Shown here: piece after piece, positions 11,983 through 22,135 of the stretch
Layout of the letters: each line of letters begins with the position of its first letter
How positions within the stretch are numbered: position 1 is the stretch's first letter
Assembly (NCBI GenBank): GCA_027315345.1
Contig: DAHUYE010000090.1
Location: 48,241-112,240 of the forward strand
Length of the DNA stretch: 64,000 bases
Source: Actinomycetota bacterium
Lineage (GTDB): Bacteria; Actinomycetota; Acidimicrobiia; Acidimicrobiales; JAJPHE01
Reading direction: 5' to 3'
Translations under genes and position numbers: made by a program
The notes under the pieces: generated by a model
What the model was told of the DNA's origin: nothing
Database searches by the model: none
The model's input: the letters and a program-made list of their open reading frames with translations, nothing else

Positions 11983-13014
11983 GTGCGGCTCGGGGCGGGG
12001 ATCGGGCGGGGAAGTCCGGAGCAGATAAGGGCCCGGGCCCAGCGGCTGGAGGCGGCCGGCATCGATGTGCTGTGGGTGGCCGAGCTCTACGGCCTGGACG
12101 GGGTGAGCCTGATGGGCTTCCTGGCTGGGGTGACCGAGAGGGTGCAGATCGGCTCCTCGATCCTCACCTTCTACTCCCGGACCCCCACCCTGCTGGCCAT
12201 GAGCGCGGCCGGGGTGGACGCCCTGTCCGGGGGCCGCTGCATCCTCGGCATCGGCGCTTCCGGGCCCCAGGTCATCGAGGGCTTCCACGGGGTCCCCTAC
12301 GAGGCGCCGGTGGGACGGACCCGGGAGGTCATCGACATTTGCCGGAAGGTGTGGAAGCGGGAGCCGACCAGCTACTCGGGCCGCTACTACACCCTGCCGG
12401 TGCCCGAAGACCAGGGCACCGGCCTGGGCAAGCCACTGCGGATGATCGACCATCCGGTACGCGACCGGATCCCCGTCTATGTGGCCGCCATCGGCCCGGC
12501 CAACGTGGAGATGGTGGCCCGCACCGCCGAAGGCTGGATTCCCATCTTCTTCTGGCCGGAGAAGGCCGGGGAGGTCTGGGGCGGTTCCCTGGGCGCCGGC
12601 CGGGCCAACCGCGACCCGGAGCTGGGCGAACTGGAGATCGTGGCGGGGGGCACCGTCATCATCGGTGACGACGTCGAGCACCTGCGGGAGAGCGCCCGTC
12701 CCAACCTGGCCCTCTACATCGGGGGGATGGGGGCCAGGGGGCGCAACTTCTACAACGACCTGGCCGGCCGCTACGGCTACGAGAAGGACGCGGCCGCCAT
12801 CCAGGATGCCTACCTGGACGGACGCAAGGACGAAGCCGCCGCCCTGGTCCCGGAAGGCCTGATCGAGGCCACCACCCTCATCGGGCCGGCCGGCTTCGTC
12901 CGGGACCGGGTGGCCGCCTACCGAGCCGCCGGGGTCAGCATTCTCAACGTCAACGCCCCCGGGCCAGACGCCGAGTCCACCATCGCCCAGGTCCGGGAGT
13001 GGGCCGAGGCCTGA
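11983..13014 (+). CDS. LLM-class F420-dependent oxidoreductase
   Basis: RAQRLEAAGIDVLWVAELYG, ALSGGRCILGIGASGPQV; RBS gggaggtga before GTG. Confidence 0.9.
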   Translation: MRLGAGIGRGSPEQIRARAQRLEAAGIDVLWVAELYGLDGVSLMGFLAGVTERVQIGSSILTFYSRTPTLLAMSAAGVDALSGGRCILGIGASGPQVIEGFHGVPYEAPVGRTREVIDICRKVWKREPTSYSGRYYTLPVPEDQGTGLGKPLRMIDHPVRDRIPVYVAAIGPANVEMVARTAEGWIPIFFWPEKAGEVWGGSLGAGRANRDPELGELEIVAGGTVIIGDDVEHLRESARPNLALYIGGMGARGRNFYNDLAGRYGYEKDAAAIQDAYLDGRKDEAAALVPEGLIEATTLIGPAGFVRDRVAAYRAAGVSILNVNAPGPDAESTIAQVREWAEA

Positions 13015-13054
13015 GCCGTTCCGGAAGGGTCCCCGGGGCTGGCACCATGGCCGC

Positions 13055-13972
13055 ATGAGGGTGTGCGTAACGGGCAGCAGCGGGCTCATAGGCTCGGCCC
13101 TGGTCCGCCGGTTGGAGGCCGACGGCCACGAGGTGGTCCGCCTGATCCGGACCGGCTCGGGCCGACCTGAACCCGGCACGGCCACCTGGGACCCCGCCGC
13201 CGGGGTGGTGGAGCCTTCGGCGCTGGAGGGCACCGAGGCCGTCGTCCATCTGGCCGGAGCCGGGATCGGGGACCGGCGCTGGAGCGAGGCCTACAAGCGC
13301 ACCCTGCTGCGCAGCCGGGTGGACGGGACCACGACCATCGCCCAGGCGGTGGCGGCCCGGGGCCGGGAGGCGCCCGCCCTCATCAGCGGATCAGCCATCG
13401 GGTACTACGGCACCGACCGGGGCGACGCCGTCCTGACCGAGGACGACCCCCCGGGCACCGACTTCCTGGCCCGGCTGTGCGTCGAGTGGGAAGGCGCCAC
13501 CGCCCCGGCCCGGCAGGCCGGGGCCCGGGTGGTCCACCTGCGCACGGGCCTGGTGCTGAGCGCAGCCGGCGGGGTCCTGGCCAAGCAGCTGCCGTTGTTC
13601 CGCTTCGGCGTGGGCGGCCGCCTGGGGTCGGGCCGGCAGTACCAGAGCTGGATCAGCCGCCACGATGAGGTGGCCGCCATCGTCCATGCCATCCACGACA
13701 GCTCGCTGTCCGGGCCGCTCAACCTGACCGCTCCGGACTCCGTCACCAACGCCCGGCTGGCCACCGCCATCGGGCGGGCCCTGCACCGCCCGTCCGCCCT
13801 CAGCGTCCCCGCCCCGGCCATGCGCCTGGTCTTCGGACGGGAGATGGCCGATGAGACGGTGCTGGCTGGCCAGCGGGTCGCCCCGGCCCGGCTGCTGGGC
13901 TCGGGCTTCCACTTCGCCCACACCGATCTGACCGACGCCCTGCGGGCCGCCCTGGCCGACCGGGCCAAGTGA
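13055..13972 (+). CDS. TIGR01777-family (SDR) epimerase
   Basis: VCVTGSSGLIGSALVRRLEADGHEV, TWDPAAG, VVHLAGAGIGDRRWSEAYKRTLLRSRVDGT. Confidence 0.93.
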   Translation: MRVCVTGSSGLIGSALVRRLEADGHEVVRLIRTGSGRPEPGTATWDPAAGVVEPSALEGTEAVVHLAGAGIGDRRWSEAYKRTLLRSRVDGTTTIAQAVAARGREAPALISGSAIGYYGTDRGDAVLTEDDPPGTDFLARLCVEWEGATAPARQAGARVVHLRTGLVLSAAGGVLAKQLPLFRFGVGGRLGSGRQYQSWISRHDEVAAIVHAIHDSSLSGPLNLTAPDSVTNARLATAIGRALHRPSALSVPAPAMRLVFGREMADETVLAGQRVAPARLLGSGFHFAHTDLTDALRAALADRAK

Positions 13973-13982
13973 CCCCCCGGCG

Positions 13983-15194
13983 GTGAGCCGCTACGACGCC
14001 ATCGTGGCCGGGGCCGGCCCGGCCGGGGTGGCCGCCGCCCTCACCCTGGCCCGGGGCGGAGCGGAGGTTCTTGTCCTCGATCGGGCCCGGTTCCCCCGGG
14101 ACAAGTGTTGCGGGGACGGGCTCACCGCCGGCGCCCTGCGGGGCCTGGAGAGCCTGGGGCTGGACCCATCAGCGGTGCCGTCGTGGACGGTGGTCACCGA
14201 CGTCTGCCTGCGCTCCCCCTCCGGCCGGGAGGTGGCCATGGGCCTGCCCGGGGACGGCGTGCATGCCGCCGTGGCCCCGCGGCTCGAACTGGACGCCGCC
14301 CTGGTCGACCTGCTCCGGGGCGCGGCCGGGGTGACCCTGGCCGAGGGCGTGCCCCTGGAGGGACTGGGGCTGGAGCATGATCGGGTCAGGGTGAGGGCGG
14401 GATCCGAGGACCACGAAGCTCCCTTCGTGGTGGGGGCCGACGGCGCCTGGTCGCCGACCCGGCGGTTCCTGGGCGGGGGCGGGGACCGGGGTGGGTACCG
14501 CGGGGAGTGGCACGCCATGAGGCAGTACTGGTCCGGGGTGGAGGGCGACGCCGCCCATCGGCTTTGGGTCTGGTTCGAGCCCGACCTGCTGCCGGCCTAC
14601 GCCTGGTCGTTCCCGTTGGGGGGTGGCCGGGTGAACCTCGGCCTCGGCATCGTGCGCCGGCCGGGCTGGCGGGCGGGGGGGATGGCGCCGCTGTGGAGCG
14701 GGCTGGTCCGCCGTCCTCACATCCGGGAGGTGTTGGGGCGGGCGGAGCCGGAGGGAACGGTCAAGGCCTGGCCGATCCCGGCCTCCCCGGACCCGAGCCG
14801 GCTGGCCGGCGCGGGTGGGCGGGTCCTGTTCATCGGGGACGCCGCCCGGGTGGCCGACCCCATGACCGGGGAGGGCATCGGCCAGGCTCTGACCTCGGGC
14901 CGGGCCGTCGCCCGGGCCATCCTGGCCGGCCCGGCCGGCCGGCCGGCGGCGGTGGCGGCCGCCTACCGCCGGTCGGTGGAGCCCCTCCATCTGGACAACC
15001 GCTGGGCCGGGCTCCTGTCGGGAGTAATGGCCCATCCACTGGGCGCCCGGGGGGCCCTCCGGGTGGCCGGGCTGTCGGCCTGGACCCGGGCCAACTTCGC
15101 CCGCTGGATGTTCGAGGACTATCCGAGGGCGGTGCTGGCCACCCCGGGCCGATGGGGTCACCGGGCCCTGCACCCGCCCGGGGCCTACGCCTGA
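13983..15194 (+). CDS. Geranylgeranyl-reductase-family FAD-dependent oxidoreductase
   Basis: YDAIVAGAGPAGVAAALTLARGGAEVLVLDRARFPRDKCCGDGLTAGALRGLE; GDAARVADPMTGEGIGQAL. Confidence 0.9.
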   Translation: MSRYDAIVAGAGPAGVAAALTLARGGAEVLVLDRARFPRDKCCGDGLTAGALRGLESLGLDPSAVPSWTVVTDVCLRSPSGREVAMGLPGDGVHAAVAPRLELDAALVDLLRGAAGVTLAEGVPLEGLGLEHDRVRVRAGSEDHEAPFVVGADGAWSPTRRFLGGGGDRGGYRGEWHAMRQYWSGVEGDAAHRLWVWFEPDLLPAYAWSFPLGGGRVNLGLGIVRRPGWRAGGMAPLWSGLVRRPHIREVLGRAEPEGTVKAWPIPASPDPSRLAGAGGRVLFIGDAARVADPMTGEGIGQALTSGRAVARAILAGPAGRPAAVAAAYRRSVEPLHLDNRWAGLLSGVMAHPLGARGALRVAGLSAWTRANFARWMFEDYPRAVLATPGRWGHRALHPPGAYA

Positions 15195-16372
15195 GCGGCG
15201 CCCCTGGCTGAGGGCGATGGCCGCCCTAATGGGGATCGACCACCTGACTCGCTGACGTCGATGTCGTGGGGCAGGCCCAGGACCCGCTCCCCGATGATGT
15301 TGCGCTGCACCTCGGAAGTGCCCCCGCCGATGGTCAGGGCCGGAGCGAACAGATAGCCGTAGTGCCACTGGGGATCGGCCGCGCCCATGGGCCCGGCGTC
15401 GCTCAGCATCCCCTGCGGACCGCACAGATCCTTGGCCAGGCCCATGATGACCTGGCCGTGATGGTCCGAGAGGGCCTTGCGCACGGAGGCCTCGGCCCCG
15501 GGGGGCCGGCCCTGGACCGCGGCGGTGACGGTCCGGAGGCGGATGAGGCGGAGGATCTCCGACTCGGTGAACAGCCGGGCCAGGCGCTGGCGGACCAGAG
15601 GGTCGGAGCATCCGCCCTGCTTGCGCACCAGCTCGATCAGGTCCCCGGCGGTTGGGCCCCGGCCCCAGAGGGCACCCTCCCCCGACAGCGAGACCCGCTC
15701 GTTGCCCAGGGTCACCTTGGCCAGAGACCACCCGGCGTTCACGTCACCTACCAGGCTCGAGGCCGGCAGACGGACCTCGTCCAGGAAGACCTCGTTGAAC
15801 GTGTGCCCGCCGGTCATGTCCGGGATCGGCCTGACCGTTATCCCCGGGGTGGCCATGGGGCAGATGAAATAGGAGATGCCGGTGTGCTTGGGAGCATCGG
15901 GATCGGTGCGGGCGATGAGAATGCCGAACTTGGCCACATGGCCGATGCTGGTCCAGATCTTCTGGCCCGAGACCACCCACTCGTCCCCGTCCCGGACGGC
16001 CCGGGTGCGCAGGCCGGCCAGATCGCTGCCGGCCTCCGGCTCGCTGAAGAGCTGGCACCACAGCTCCTCCCCGGCCAGGAGGGGCATGAGGTAGCGGTCC
16101 TTCTGCTCATCGGTGCCGGCGTAGAGGATGGTGGGGCCGGCCCAACCGATTCCGATGGGATTGACCGGGCGGCTGAGGCCGGCCCGGCGCAACTCGGCGT
16201 CGATGACCAGCTGCTGGATGGGCGTGGCGTCCCGGCCCCAGGGGGCGGGCCAGTGCGGGGCCACCAGGCCGGCCTCAGCCAGAGCCCGTCCGGTGGGCCG
16301 GGGGTTGGCCTCAATCCAGGCCCGGATGTCCGAGCGGTAGGCGTCGTCTTCCCCGGGCAGATCGAAGTCCAT
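15185..16372 (-). CDS. Acyl-CoA dehydrogenase family protein
   Basis: QLFSEPEAGSDLAGLRTRAVRDGDEWVVSGQKIWTS; GGTSEVQRNIIGERVLGLP; start MDFDLPGEDDAYR. Confidence 0.93.
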   Translation of the reverse strand: MDFDLPGEDDAYRSDIRAWIEANPRPTGRALAEAGLVAPHWPAPWGRDATPIQQLVIDAELRRAGLSRPVNPIGIGWAGPTILYAGTDEQKDRYLMPLLAGEELWCQLFSEPEAGSDLAGLRTRAVRDGDEWVVSGQKIWTSIGHVAKFGILIARTDPDAPKHTGISYFICPMATPGITVRPIPDMTGGHTFNEVFLDEVRLPASSLVGDVNAGWSLAKVTLGNERVSLSGEGALWGRGPTAGDLIELVRKQGGCSDPLVRQRLARLFTESEILRLIRLRTVTAAVQGRPPGAEASVRKALSDHHGQVIMGLAKDLCGPQGMLSDAGPMGAADPQWHYGYLFAPALTIGGGTSEVQRNIIGERVLGLPHDIDVSESGGRSPLGRPSPSARGAAQA

Positions 16373-16450
16373 CGGCCGCAGCGTATTCTTTCCGACTTGA
16401 CCGTCCCCCGGGCCGCCGGTGGTGGGGGTGCCGGGAGCCGAGGGGGTCCG

Positions 16451-18052
16451 ATGAGCGATTGGAACTTTGCCGATGTCTGGGAGACGGTGGCCGAAGCGCT
16501 GCCCGAGGCCCAGGCCCAGGTCCAGGGCAAGCGCCGCCTTTCCTGGTCGGAGATGGACCGACGGGCCAACGGCGTGGCCGCCGCCCTCCTCGGCCTCAAG
16601 CTGGAGCACCAGGACAAGGTGGCCCAGTACCTGTACAACGGACCCGAGTACATGGAGTCGATGTTCGCCGCCTACAAGGCGGGACTGGTGCCGGTCAACA
16701 CCAACTACCGCTACGGGGACGAGGAACTCCTGTACCTGTGGGACAACGCCGACGCCGTGGCCGTCATCTTCCACGGCGCCTTCGCGGAGCGGATCGAGCC
16801 GCTGCGCTCCCGGCTGCCCAAGGTCAAGGGCTGGCTGTGGGTGGACGACGGAAACGGTCCCTGCCCGGCCTGGGCCAGCCCCTACGAGGAGGCGGCCGCA
16901 TCCCACCCGGAGCGGACGGTGGCGCCGTGGGGCCGCAGCGGTGACGACCTCTACATGCTCTACACCGGCGGCACCACCGGCATGCCCAAGGGCGTGATGT
17001 GGCGCCAGGACGACATCTACATGACCCTGGCCGCCCAGGGCGCCAACCGTGATCCGGATTCCGGTCTCGAGGGCCTGCGCCAGTCCCTCACCCAGCCCGG
17101 CATGGTCGGCATGCCGGCCTGCCCGCTGATGCACGGGACCGGCGCCATGTCCTCGATGTCGGCCATGAGCGGCGGGGGCTCGGTGGTCACCCTGGAAGGC
17201 CGCAGCTTCGACGTGGAGGAACTGCTCGACACCATCCAGGCCGAACGGGTCAACAGCCTGGCCATCGTGGGCGACACCTTCGCCAAGCCCATGCTGGGCG
17301 CCCTGGAGGCCAACCCGGGGCGGTGGGACATCTCCAGCCTGGTCCTCATCGTGTCCTCCGGCGTGATGTGGAGCGAGGCCACCAAGCAGGGACTGCTGAA
17401 GCACCATCCCGGCATGCTGCTGGCCGACGCCTTCTCCTCCTCCGAGGCCCTGGGTATGGGCAGCTCCATCTCCAGCGCGGGGGGAACCTCGGCCACGGCC
17501 AAGTTCCGCCTCGGGGAGAACGCCCGGGTCATCACCGAGGACGGGCGGGACGTGGAGCCCGGATCGGCCGAGACGGGCATGGTGGCGGTCAAGGGCCGGG
17601 TGCCGGTCGGCTACTACAAGGACGAGGAGAAGTCGGCCCGCACCTTCCGGGTCATCGACGGGGAGCGCTATTCGATACCCGGGGACTTCGCCATGGTCGA
17701 GGCCGACGGCACCCTCAAGCTCCTGGGCCGCGGGTCGGTCTGCATAAACACCGGCGGGGAGAAGGTCTACCCCGAGGAGGTGGAGGAGGCCATCAAGGAG
17801 CACCCCTCGGTGGCCGACGCCGTGGCCGTGGGCGTTCCCGACGACCGCTTCGGGGAGACCATCTGCGCCATGGTCCAGGCCAAGCCGGGTCAGGAGGTGG
17901 ACGAGGCCGCCATCATCGCCCACGTCAAGACCAGGCTGGCCTCCTACAAGGCGCCCAAGCGCGTGCTTCCCATCGACACGGTGGGCCGGGGTCCCAACGG
18001 AAAGGTCGACTACAAGCGGCTGCGGGACGAGGCCATCAGCCGCGTCGGTTGA
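16451..18052 (+). CDS. AMP-dependent acyl-CoA synthetase/ligase
   Basis: YMLYTGGTTGMPKGVMWRQDD, GRGSVCINTGGEKVYPEEVEEAIKEHPSV, GRGPNGKVDYKRLR. Confidence 0.93.
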   Translation: MSDWNFADVWETVAEALPEAQAQVQGKRRLSWSEMDRRANGVAAALLGLKLEHQDKVAQYLYNGPEYMESMFAAYKAGLVPVNTNYRYGDEELLYLWDNADAVAVIFHGAFAERIEPLRSRLPKVKGWLWVDDGNGPCPAWASPYEEAAASHPERTVAPWGRSGDDLYMLYTGGTTGMPKGVMWRQDDIYMTLAAQGANRDPDSGLEGLRQSLTQPGMVGMPACPLMHGTGAMSSMSAMSGGGSVVTLEGRSFDVEELLDTIQAERVNSLAIVGDTFAKPMLGALEANPGRWDISSLVLIVSSGVMWSEATKQGLLKHHPGMLLADAFSSSEALGMGSSISSAGGTSATAKFRLGENARVITEDGRDVEPGSAETGMVAVKGRVPVGYYKDEEKSARTFRVIDGERYSIPGDFAMVEADGTLKLLGRGSVCINTGGEKVYPEEVEEAIKEHPSVADAVAVGVPDDRFGETICAMVQAKPGQEVDEAAIIAHVKTRLASYKAPKRVLPIDTVGRGPNGKVDYKRLRDEAISRVG

Positions 18053-19901
18053 CGCTGAGGGCCCCGGCCAGGTTGAGGGCCAGGGGATCCTCGAAGAGTG
18101 CTTCCACCGGGTTGGGAAGGGCGAGGGACCAGTTGGCCCGTTCCGCCTCGGTGGTCCCGGGCAGATTGGGACGCTCCTCCACCGCCTGGGCATCCTCCAG
18201 GGTGGCCAGGACCACCGCCGAAGGCGCCTGGCTCAGCAACTGGTGGGTGCCGACGATGACGTTGCGCACCGGGGCGTCATCGGGCACGCCCAGCCACGAC
18301 GCCAGGCGCTGGCGGACCCCTTCCAGCGACTCGGAGTTGGGTTCGACCCCGGCCCGGCGTTGGTCGTCCTGATCGGACCGGGTCCAGAGGCCGGCCACGG
18401 TCGGCAGGTCGTGGGTCGTCACCGCCCCCATCGAGCGTTCCGGATAGCGGGCGGGCAGCTCGGGCTCGAACCACAGCAACCGGGTGGAAAGGATGTTGCG
18501 CCGGGCCATCTCCTCCCGCACGTAGGGCTCGACCGTCCCCAGGTCCTCCCCCACCACCCAGGCGCCGGCGCGGACGCTCTCCAGGCTCAGGATGGCCAGC
18601 ATCTCCTGCCAGGGCAGGCGGACGTAGACCCCCGCCGAGGCCTCCCGGCCCTCGGGGATCCAGTAGAGCCGGAACAGCCCGGCCACATGGTCGATCCGCA
18701 GGCCCCCGGCGTGGGCCAGGACGGAGCGCACGACCCGCACGAACGGCTCGAAGGCGGCCGCCCTCAGCTTCCAGGGGTCGAAGGGGGGGAAACCCCAGTC
18801 CTGCCCGCTGGTGTTGAACTCGTCCGGCGGCGCTCCGACCTTCACCGACAGGGCCAGGCTGTCCTGCCACAGCCAGGCGTCGGCGCCGGCCGGATCGGCC
18901 CCGATGGCCAGGTCCTGCACCAGTCCGATGGCCTGGCCGGCCTGCTCCAACTGCTCGTCCACCAGCCACTGCAGCCAGGCTTGGAAGCGGATGCGATCGG
19001 CGTGCTCGGCCGTGAAGGCCGCCACCCCGGGCGAGTCGGGCCGGCGCAGGCGGGCCGGCCAGTCCGACCAGCCCCGGCCCAGCTGTTCGGTCAGAACGCA
19101 GAAGGTGGCATAGCCCTGGAGCAGGTCGCCCTGTTCGGCGGAGTACCGGGCGAAGCCGGGGTCGCTCCCGGTGCGGGCCGCCGAGGTCTGCCAGATGGCC
19201 TCCAGGGCGCCCAGCTTGAGATCCCACACCGCGTCGCGGTCGATGAGCCGGTCCTGGTTGAGCTTCCGGCCGGCGGCGGCGGCCGCCTCGACCTCGCCCA
19301 GTCCCTCCGAGCCGGGGATATCCTCCACCCGCAGGAAGAGCGGATTCCGGAAGCACCGGCTGCTGGAGAAGTAGGGGCTGGGCTGCTGGGGCAGGCCGGG
19401 GAGCGGGGCGTGGAGGGGGCTGAGGAGGGCGACATCGGCGCCGACCGAGGTGGCCCAGCGCCCCAGCAGACTCAGGTCGGCCAGGTCCCCCAGGCCCCAG
19501 CTGGTGGTGGAACGCAACGACGGCAGCTGCACAGCCCAGCCCCAGGACCGCAATCCTTCCGGCAGGTGACAGGCGGCCGGGGTGACGATGACCCGGACGG
19601 GGGGACCGGCGGCGGGAGATCGGGTGAGGTCGTGGTAACCGAGGGGCAGGTCGGCGGGCAGGGCGTGGCGGCCCTCCCGCTCGGTGCCACCCTCGAGGCG
19701 CAGCGACCATTCCCCGTCGCAGCGGACGGTGTCGCCCTGGCGGACCACCCACACGTCCCGCTCGGTGAGAGGGGGCGGCCCGGCCGAGTCGGCTCCCATG
19801 GCCTCGAGCACTGCTTCCACCGAGACCGGATCGGCGTCGTGCCAGGTCCCGCCCACGTCGTGGTAACCGGGCTCAATGCCCCAGGCGGCCGGATCCGTCA
19901 T
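18036..19901 (-). CDS. malQ: 4-alpha-glucanotransferase
   Basis: QLPSLRSTTSWGLGDLADLSLL, QPSPYFSSSRCFRNPLFLRVED, LRIDHVAGLFRLYWIPEG, VVGEDLGTVEPYVREEM, TTHDLPTVAGLW. Confidence 0.93.
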   Translation of the reverse strand: MTDPAAWGIEPGYHDVGGTWHDADPVSVEAVLEAMGADSAGPPPLTERDVWVVRQGDTVRCDGEWSLRLEGGTEREGRHALPADLPLGYHDLTRSPAAGPPVRVIVTPAACHLPEGLRSWGWAVQLPSLRSTTSWGLGDLADLSLLGRWATSVGADVALLSPLHAPLPGLPQQPSPYFSSSRCFRNPLFLRVEDIPGSEGLGEVEAAAAAGRKLNQDRLIDRDAVWDLKLGALEAIWQTSAARTGSDPGFARYSAEQGDLLQGYATFCVLTEQLGRGWSDWPARLRRPDSPGVAAFTAEHADRIRFQAWLQWLVDEQLEQAGQAIGLVQDLAIGADPAGADAWLWQDSLALSVKVGAPPDEFNTSGQDWGFPPFDPWKLRAAAFEPFVRVVRSVLAHAGGLRIDHVAGLFRLYWIPEGREASAGVYVRLPWQEMLAILSLESVRAGAWVVGEDLGTVEPYVREEMARRNILSTRLLWFEPELPARYPERSMGAVTTHDLPTVAGLWTRSDQDDQRRAGVEPNSESLEGVRQRLASWLGVPDDAPVRNVIVGTHQLLSQAPSAVVLATLEDAQAVEERPNLPGTTEAERANWSLALPNPVEALFEDPLALNLAGALSVNRRG

Positions 19902-19985
19902 CCTTCCGAACCTACCCCGCCCCGCCGGGTTGACCGGACCGGGATCCCAGGGCCCGTCACAGGCGCCGCGTAGCCTGACCGGCAA

Positions 19986-20882
19986 ATGAGTCTGCCCCTT
20001 CCGACCACCCTCAGCCCCTCCAAGGTCTCCTCTTTCAAGGACTGCGCCCTGGCCTTCCGGTTCTCGACCATCGACCGGCTCCCCGAGCCGCCCTCCCCGG
20101 CCGCGGCCAAGGGAACGCTGGTCCACAAGGCTCTCGAACTCCTCTTCTGGGACCACCCCCAGGGCTCCCGATCCCTGGCCGCCGCCCTGGACTGCCTGGG
20201 CCGGGCCTGGTCCCTTCTGGCCAGCGACGCGGAGTTCACCGAGCTGGGCCTGAGTGACGAGGAGGCGGCTCAGTTCCGCCACGAGGCCGACCAACTCCTG
20301 CGCCGGTACTTCCAGCTGGAGGACCCGGACCGGATCCAGGTGCTGGGCACCGAGCTGATGCTCCAGGCCCCCTTGGGGGACATGCAGCTGCGCGGCATCA
20401 TCGACCGGCTGGAGCTCGATCCCGACGGCCGTCTGGTGGTCACCGATTACAAGACCGGCCGGGTCCCGCCCGAGTCGCGCGAGCAGGCCCGCCTGGGGGG
20501 AGTCCACTTCTACGCCTACCTGTGCGAGAAGGCCCTGGGCGTCCGGCCGGCCCGGGTTCAGCTCCTGTACCTGGCCGAGCCCATGTCCATCTCGGCCACC
20601 CCCTCCGACCAGTCCATCAAGGGCATGGCCGTCCGGGCCCAGGCGGTGTGGGCGGCGGTGGAGCGGGCCTGCCAGACCGAGGACTTCCGGCCCCATCCTT
20701 CGGCCCTGTGCGGCTACTGCGCCTATCAGGCCTTCTGCCCCGCCTTCGGTGGGGATCCGGCCCTGGCCGTCTCCCAACGGCCCGGGTCCACCGAAGCCCA
20801 GGTGGGTCCGGCCGAGGCCCGGCCCGATCCCACCCAAGCGGTGCGGGACGCGCTGCGGGCCGCCGGCCTGGTCGGCGTCTGA
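19986..20882 (+). CDS. RecB-family nuclease (PD-(D/E)XK, Cas4/AddB-like)
   Basis: LSPSKVSSFKDCALAFRFSTID; KGTLVHKALELLF; VVTDYKTGRVP; CGYCAYQAFCPAF. Confidence 0.88.
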   Translation: MSLPLPTTLSPSKVSSFKDCALAFRFSTIDRLPEPPSPAAAKGTLVHKALELLFWDHPQGSRSLAAALDCLGRAWSLLASDAEFTELGLSDEEAAQFRHEADQLLRRYFQLEDPDRIQVLGTELMLQAPLGDMQLRGIIDRLELDPDGRLVVTDYKTGRVPPESREQARLGGVHFYAYLCEKALGVRPARVQLLYLAEPMSISATPSDQSIKGMAVRAQAVWAAVERACQTEDFRPHPSALCGYCAYQAFCPAFGGDPALAVSQRPGSTEAQVGPAEARPDPTQAVRDALRAAGLVGV

Positions 20883-20889
20883 GCCGGCG

Positions 20890-21480
20890 TTGGCCCGGCC
20901 CCGGGGGCCCCTAGCCCGTTTCGACGCCGCCGCCGACCGCGCCTTCGACCGGCTCCGGGGCCGGAACTGGGCCGACCGCCTCTTCTACGCCGCTTCGGCC
21001 CTGGGCGACCACGGCATCCTCTGGCTCATCCTGGCCGCCCTGCGGGCGGCCCGGCCCGACGGCGGCACCGGGCGCAGCCGCCAGGCGGCCGTGAGGGCGG
21101 CGGCCGGGGTCGGGATCGAGTCGGCCATCGTCAACCTGGGGGTCAAGTCCCTCTTCCGCCGGGTGAGGCCGGTACCTCCGGCGTCCCACCCCCTTCCCTT
21201 CCGCCATCCCCGGACCAGCAGCTTCCCCAGCGGCCACGCCACCTCGGCCTTCTGCGCCGCCGACCTGCTGGGCGAGGACGACCCTCTCATGCCTGCCTAC
21301 TACGGCCTGGCGGTGGTGGTCGCCACCAGCCGGGTCTACGTCCGGATCCACCACGCCTCCGACGTGGCCGCCGGGGCGATGCTGGGGGCGGCCATGGGCC
21401 GGCTGGGCCGGAAGCTGGCGCCCCTGGGCGCCCCGCCCGTCTGGCGCCGGGAATCCGGGGCGGCGGCGCGACGTTCCTAA
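20890..21480 (+). CDS. PAP2-family phosphatase
   Basis: KSLFRRVRPVPPA, SSFPSGHATSAFCAADLL, SRVYVRIHHASDVAAGAMLG (PAP2 signature); probable TTG start. Confidence 0.88.
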   Translation: MARPRGPLARFDAAADRAFDRLRGRNWADRLFYAASALGDHGILWLILAALRAARPDGGTGRSRQAAVRAAAGVGIESAIVNLGVKSLFRRVRPVPPASHPLPFRHPRTSSFPSGHATSAFCAADLLGEDDPLMPAYYGLAVVVATSRVYVRIHHASDVAAGAMLGAAMGRLGRKLAPLGAPPVWRRESGAAARRS

Positions 21481-21485
21481 GGGGG

Positions 21486-22088
21486 ATGCCCCGCACCTTC
21501 TCCGTCAACTGGGACTACCGCTGCCCCTTCGCCCGCAACGCCCATGAGCACGTCCTGGCGGGCCTGCGGGCCGGGGCCGACTGGAGCGTCGAGTTCCTCC
21601 CCTACTCCCTGTCCCAGGGCCACCGCGAAGTGGGGGATCCCCCGGTGTGGGATGACCCGGCCAAGGCCCCCGACCTGCTGGCCATGCTGGCTTCCCTGGC
21701 GGTCCAGGAGACCCAGCCCGATCGCTTTCTGGACGTCCACGCCGCTCTGTTCCGGGCCCGCCATGACCAGGGCCGGGACCTGCGCCGGGAGGAAGTGGCC
21801 CGGGAGGTCCTGGCCGAAGCCGGGGCCGACGCCGACGCCGCCCTGGCCGAGGTGGCCTCGGGCGGACCACTGGATTCCTTCCGCAAGGCCCACGAGGCGT
21901 CCGAAGCCGACTACGACGTGTGGGGGGTACCCACCTTCGTGGTCGGAGACCGGGCCGCCTTCGTTCGGCTCATGACCCGGCCGGACGGGGATGCCTCGGC
22001 CTCCGTCGACCTCATCGATCGGGTGGTCGGGGCGGTGGGGGGCTGGACCGAGGTCAACGAGCTGAAGCACACCACCCTGGATCGCTGA
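21486..22088 (+). CDS. DsbA/HCCA-isomerase-like thioredoxin-fold protein
   Basis: WDYRCPFARNAHEHVL; DVWGVPTFVVGDRAAFVRLM. Confidence 0.82.
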   Translation: MPRTFSVNWDYRCPFARNAHEHVLAGLRAGADWSVEFLPYSLSQGHREVGDPPVWDDPAKAPDLLAMLASLAVQETQPDRFLDVHAALFRARHDQGRDLRREEVAREVLAEAGADADAALAEVASGGPLDSFRKAHEASEADYDVWGVPTFVVGDRAAFVRLMTRPDGDASASVDLIDRVVGAVGGWTEVNELKHTTLDR

Positions 22089-22123
22089 GCCGGCCGGCAG
22101 GCGCCGATCCGGCCCCACGGCCT

Positions 22124-22129
22124 TAGCAT
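22124..22129 (+). promoter_or_regulatory. -10 element TAGCAT of the 22136 gene, leaderless
   Basis: TAGCAT then cggtgc (6 nt) then ATG at 22136. Confidence 0.55.
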
Positions 22130-22135
22130 CGGTGC

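Noticed and set aside
19926-19945. TTGACCGGACCGGGAT as a second copy of the acyl-CoA dehydrogenase operator
   Set aside because: Only the left arm matches and it is not placed in the malQ or RecB promoter spacer; probably coincidental.
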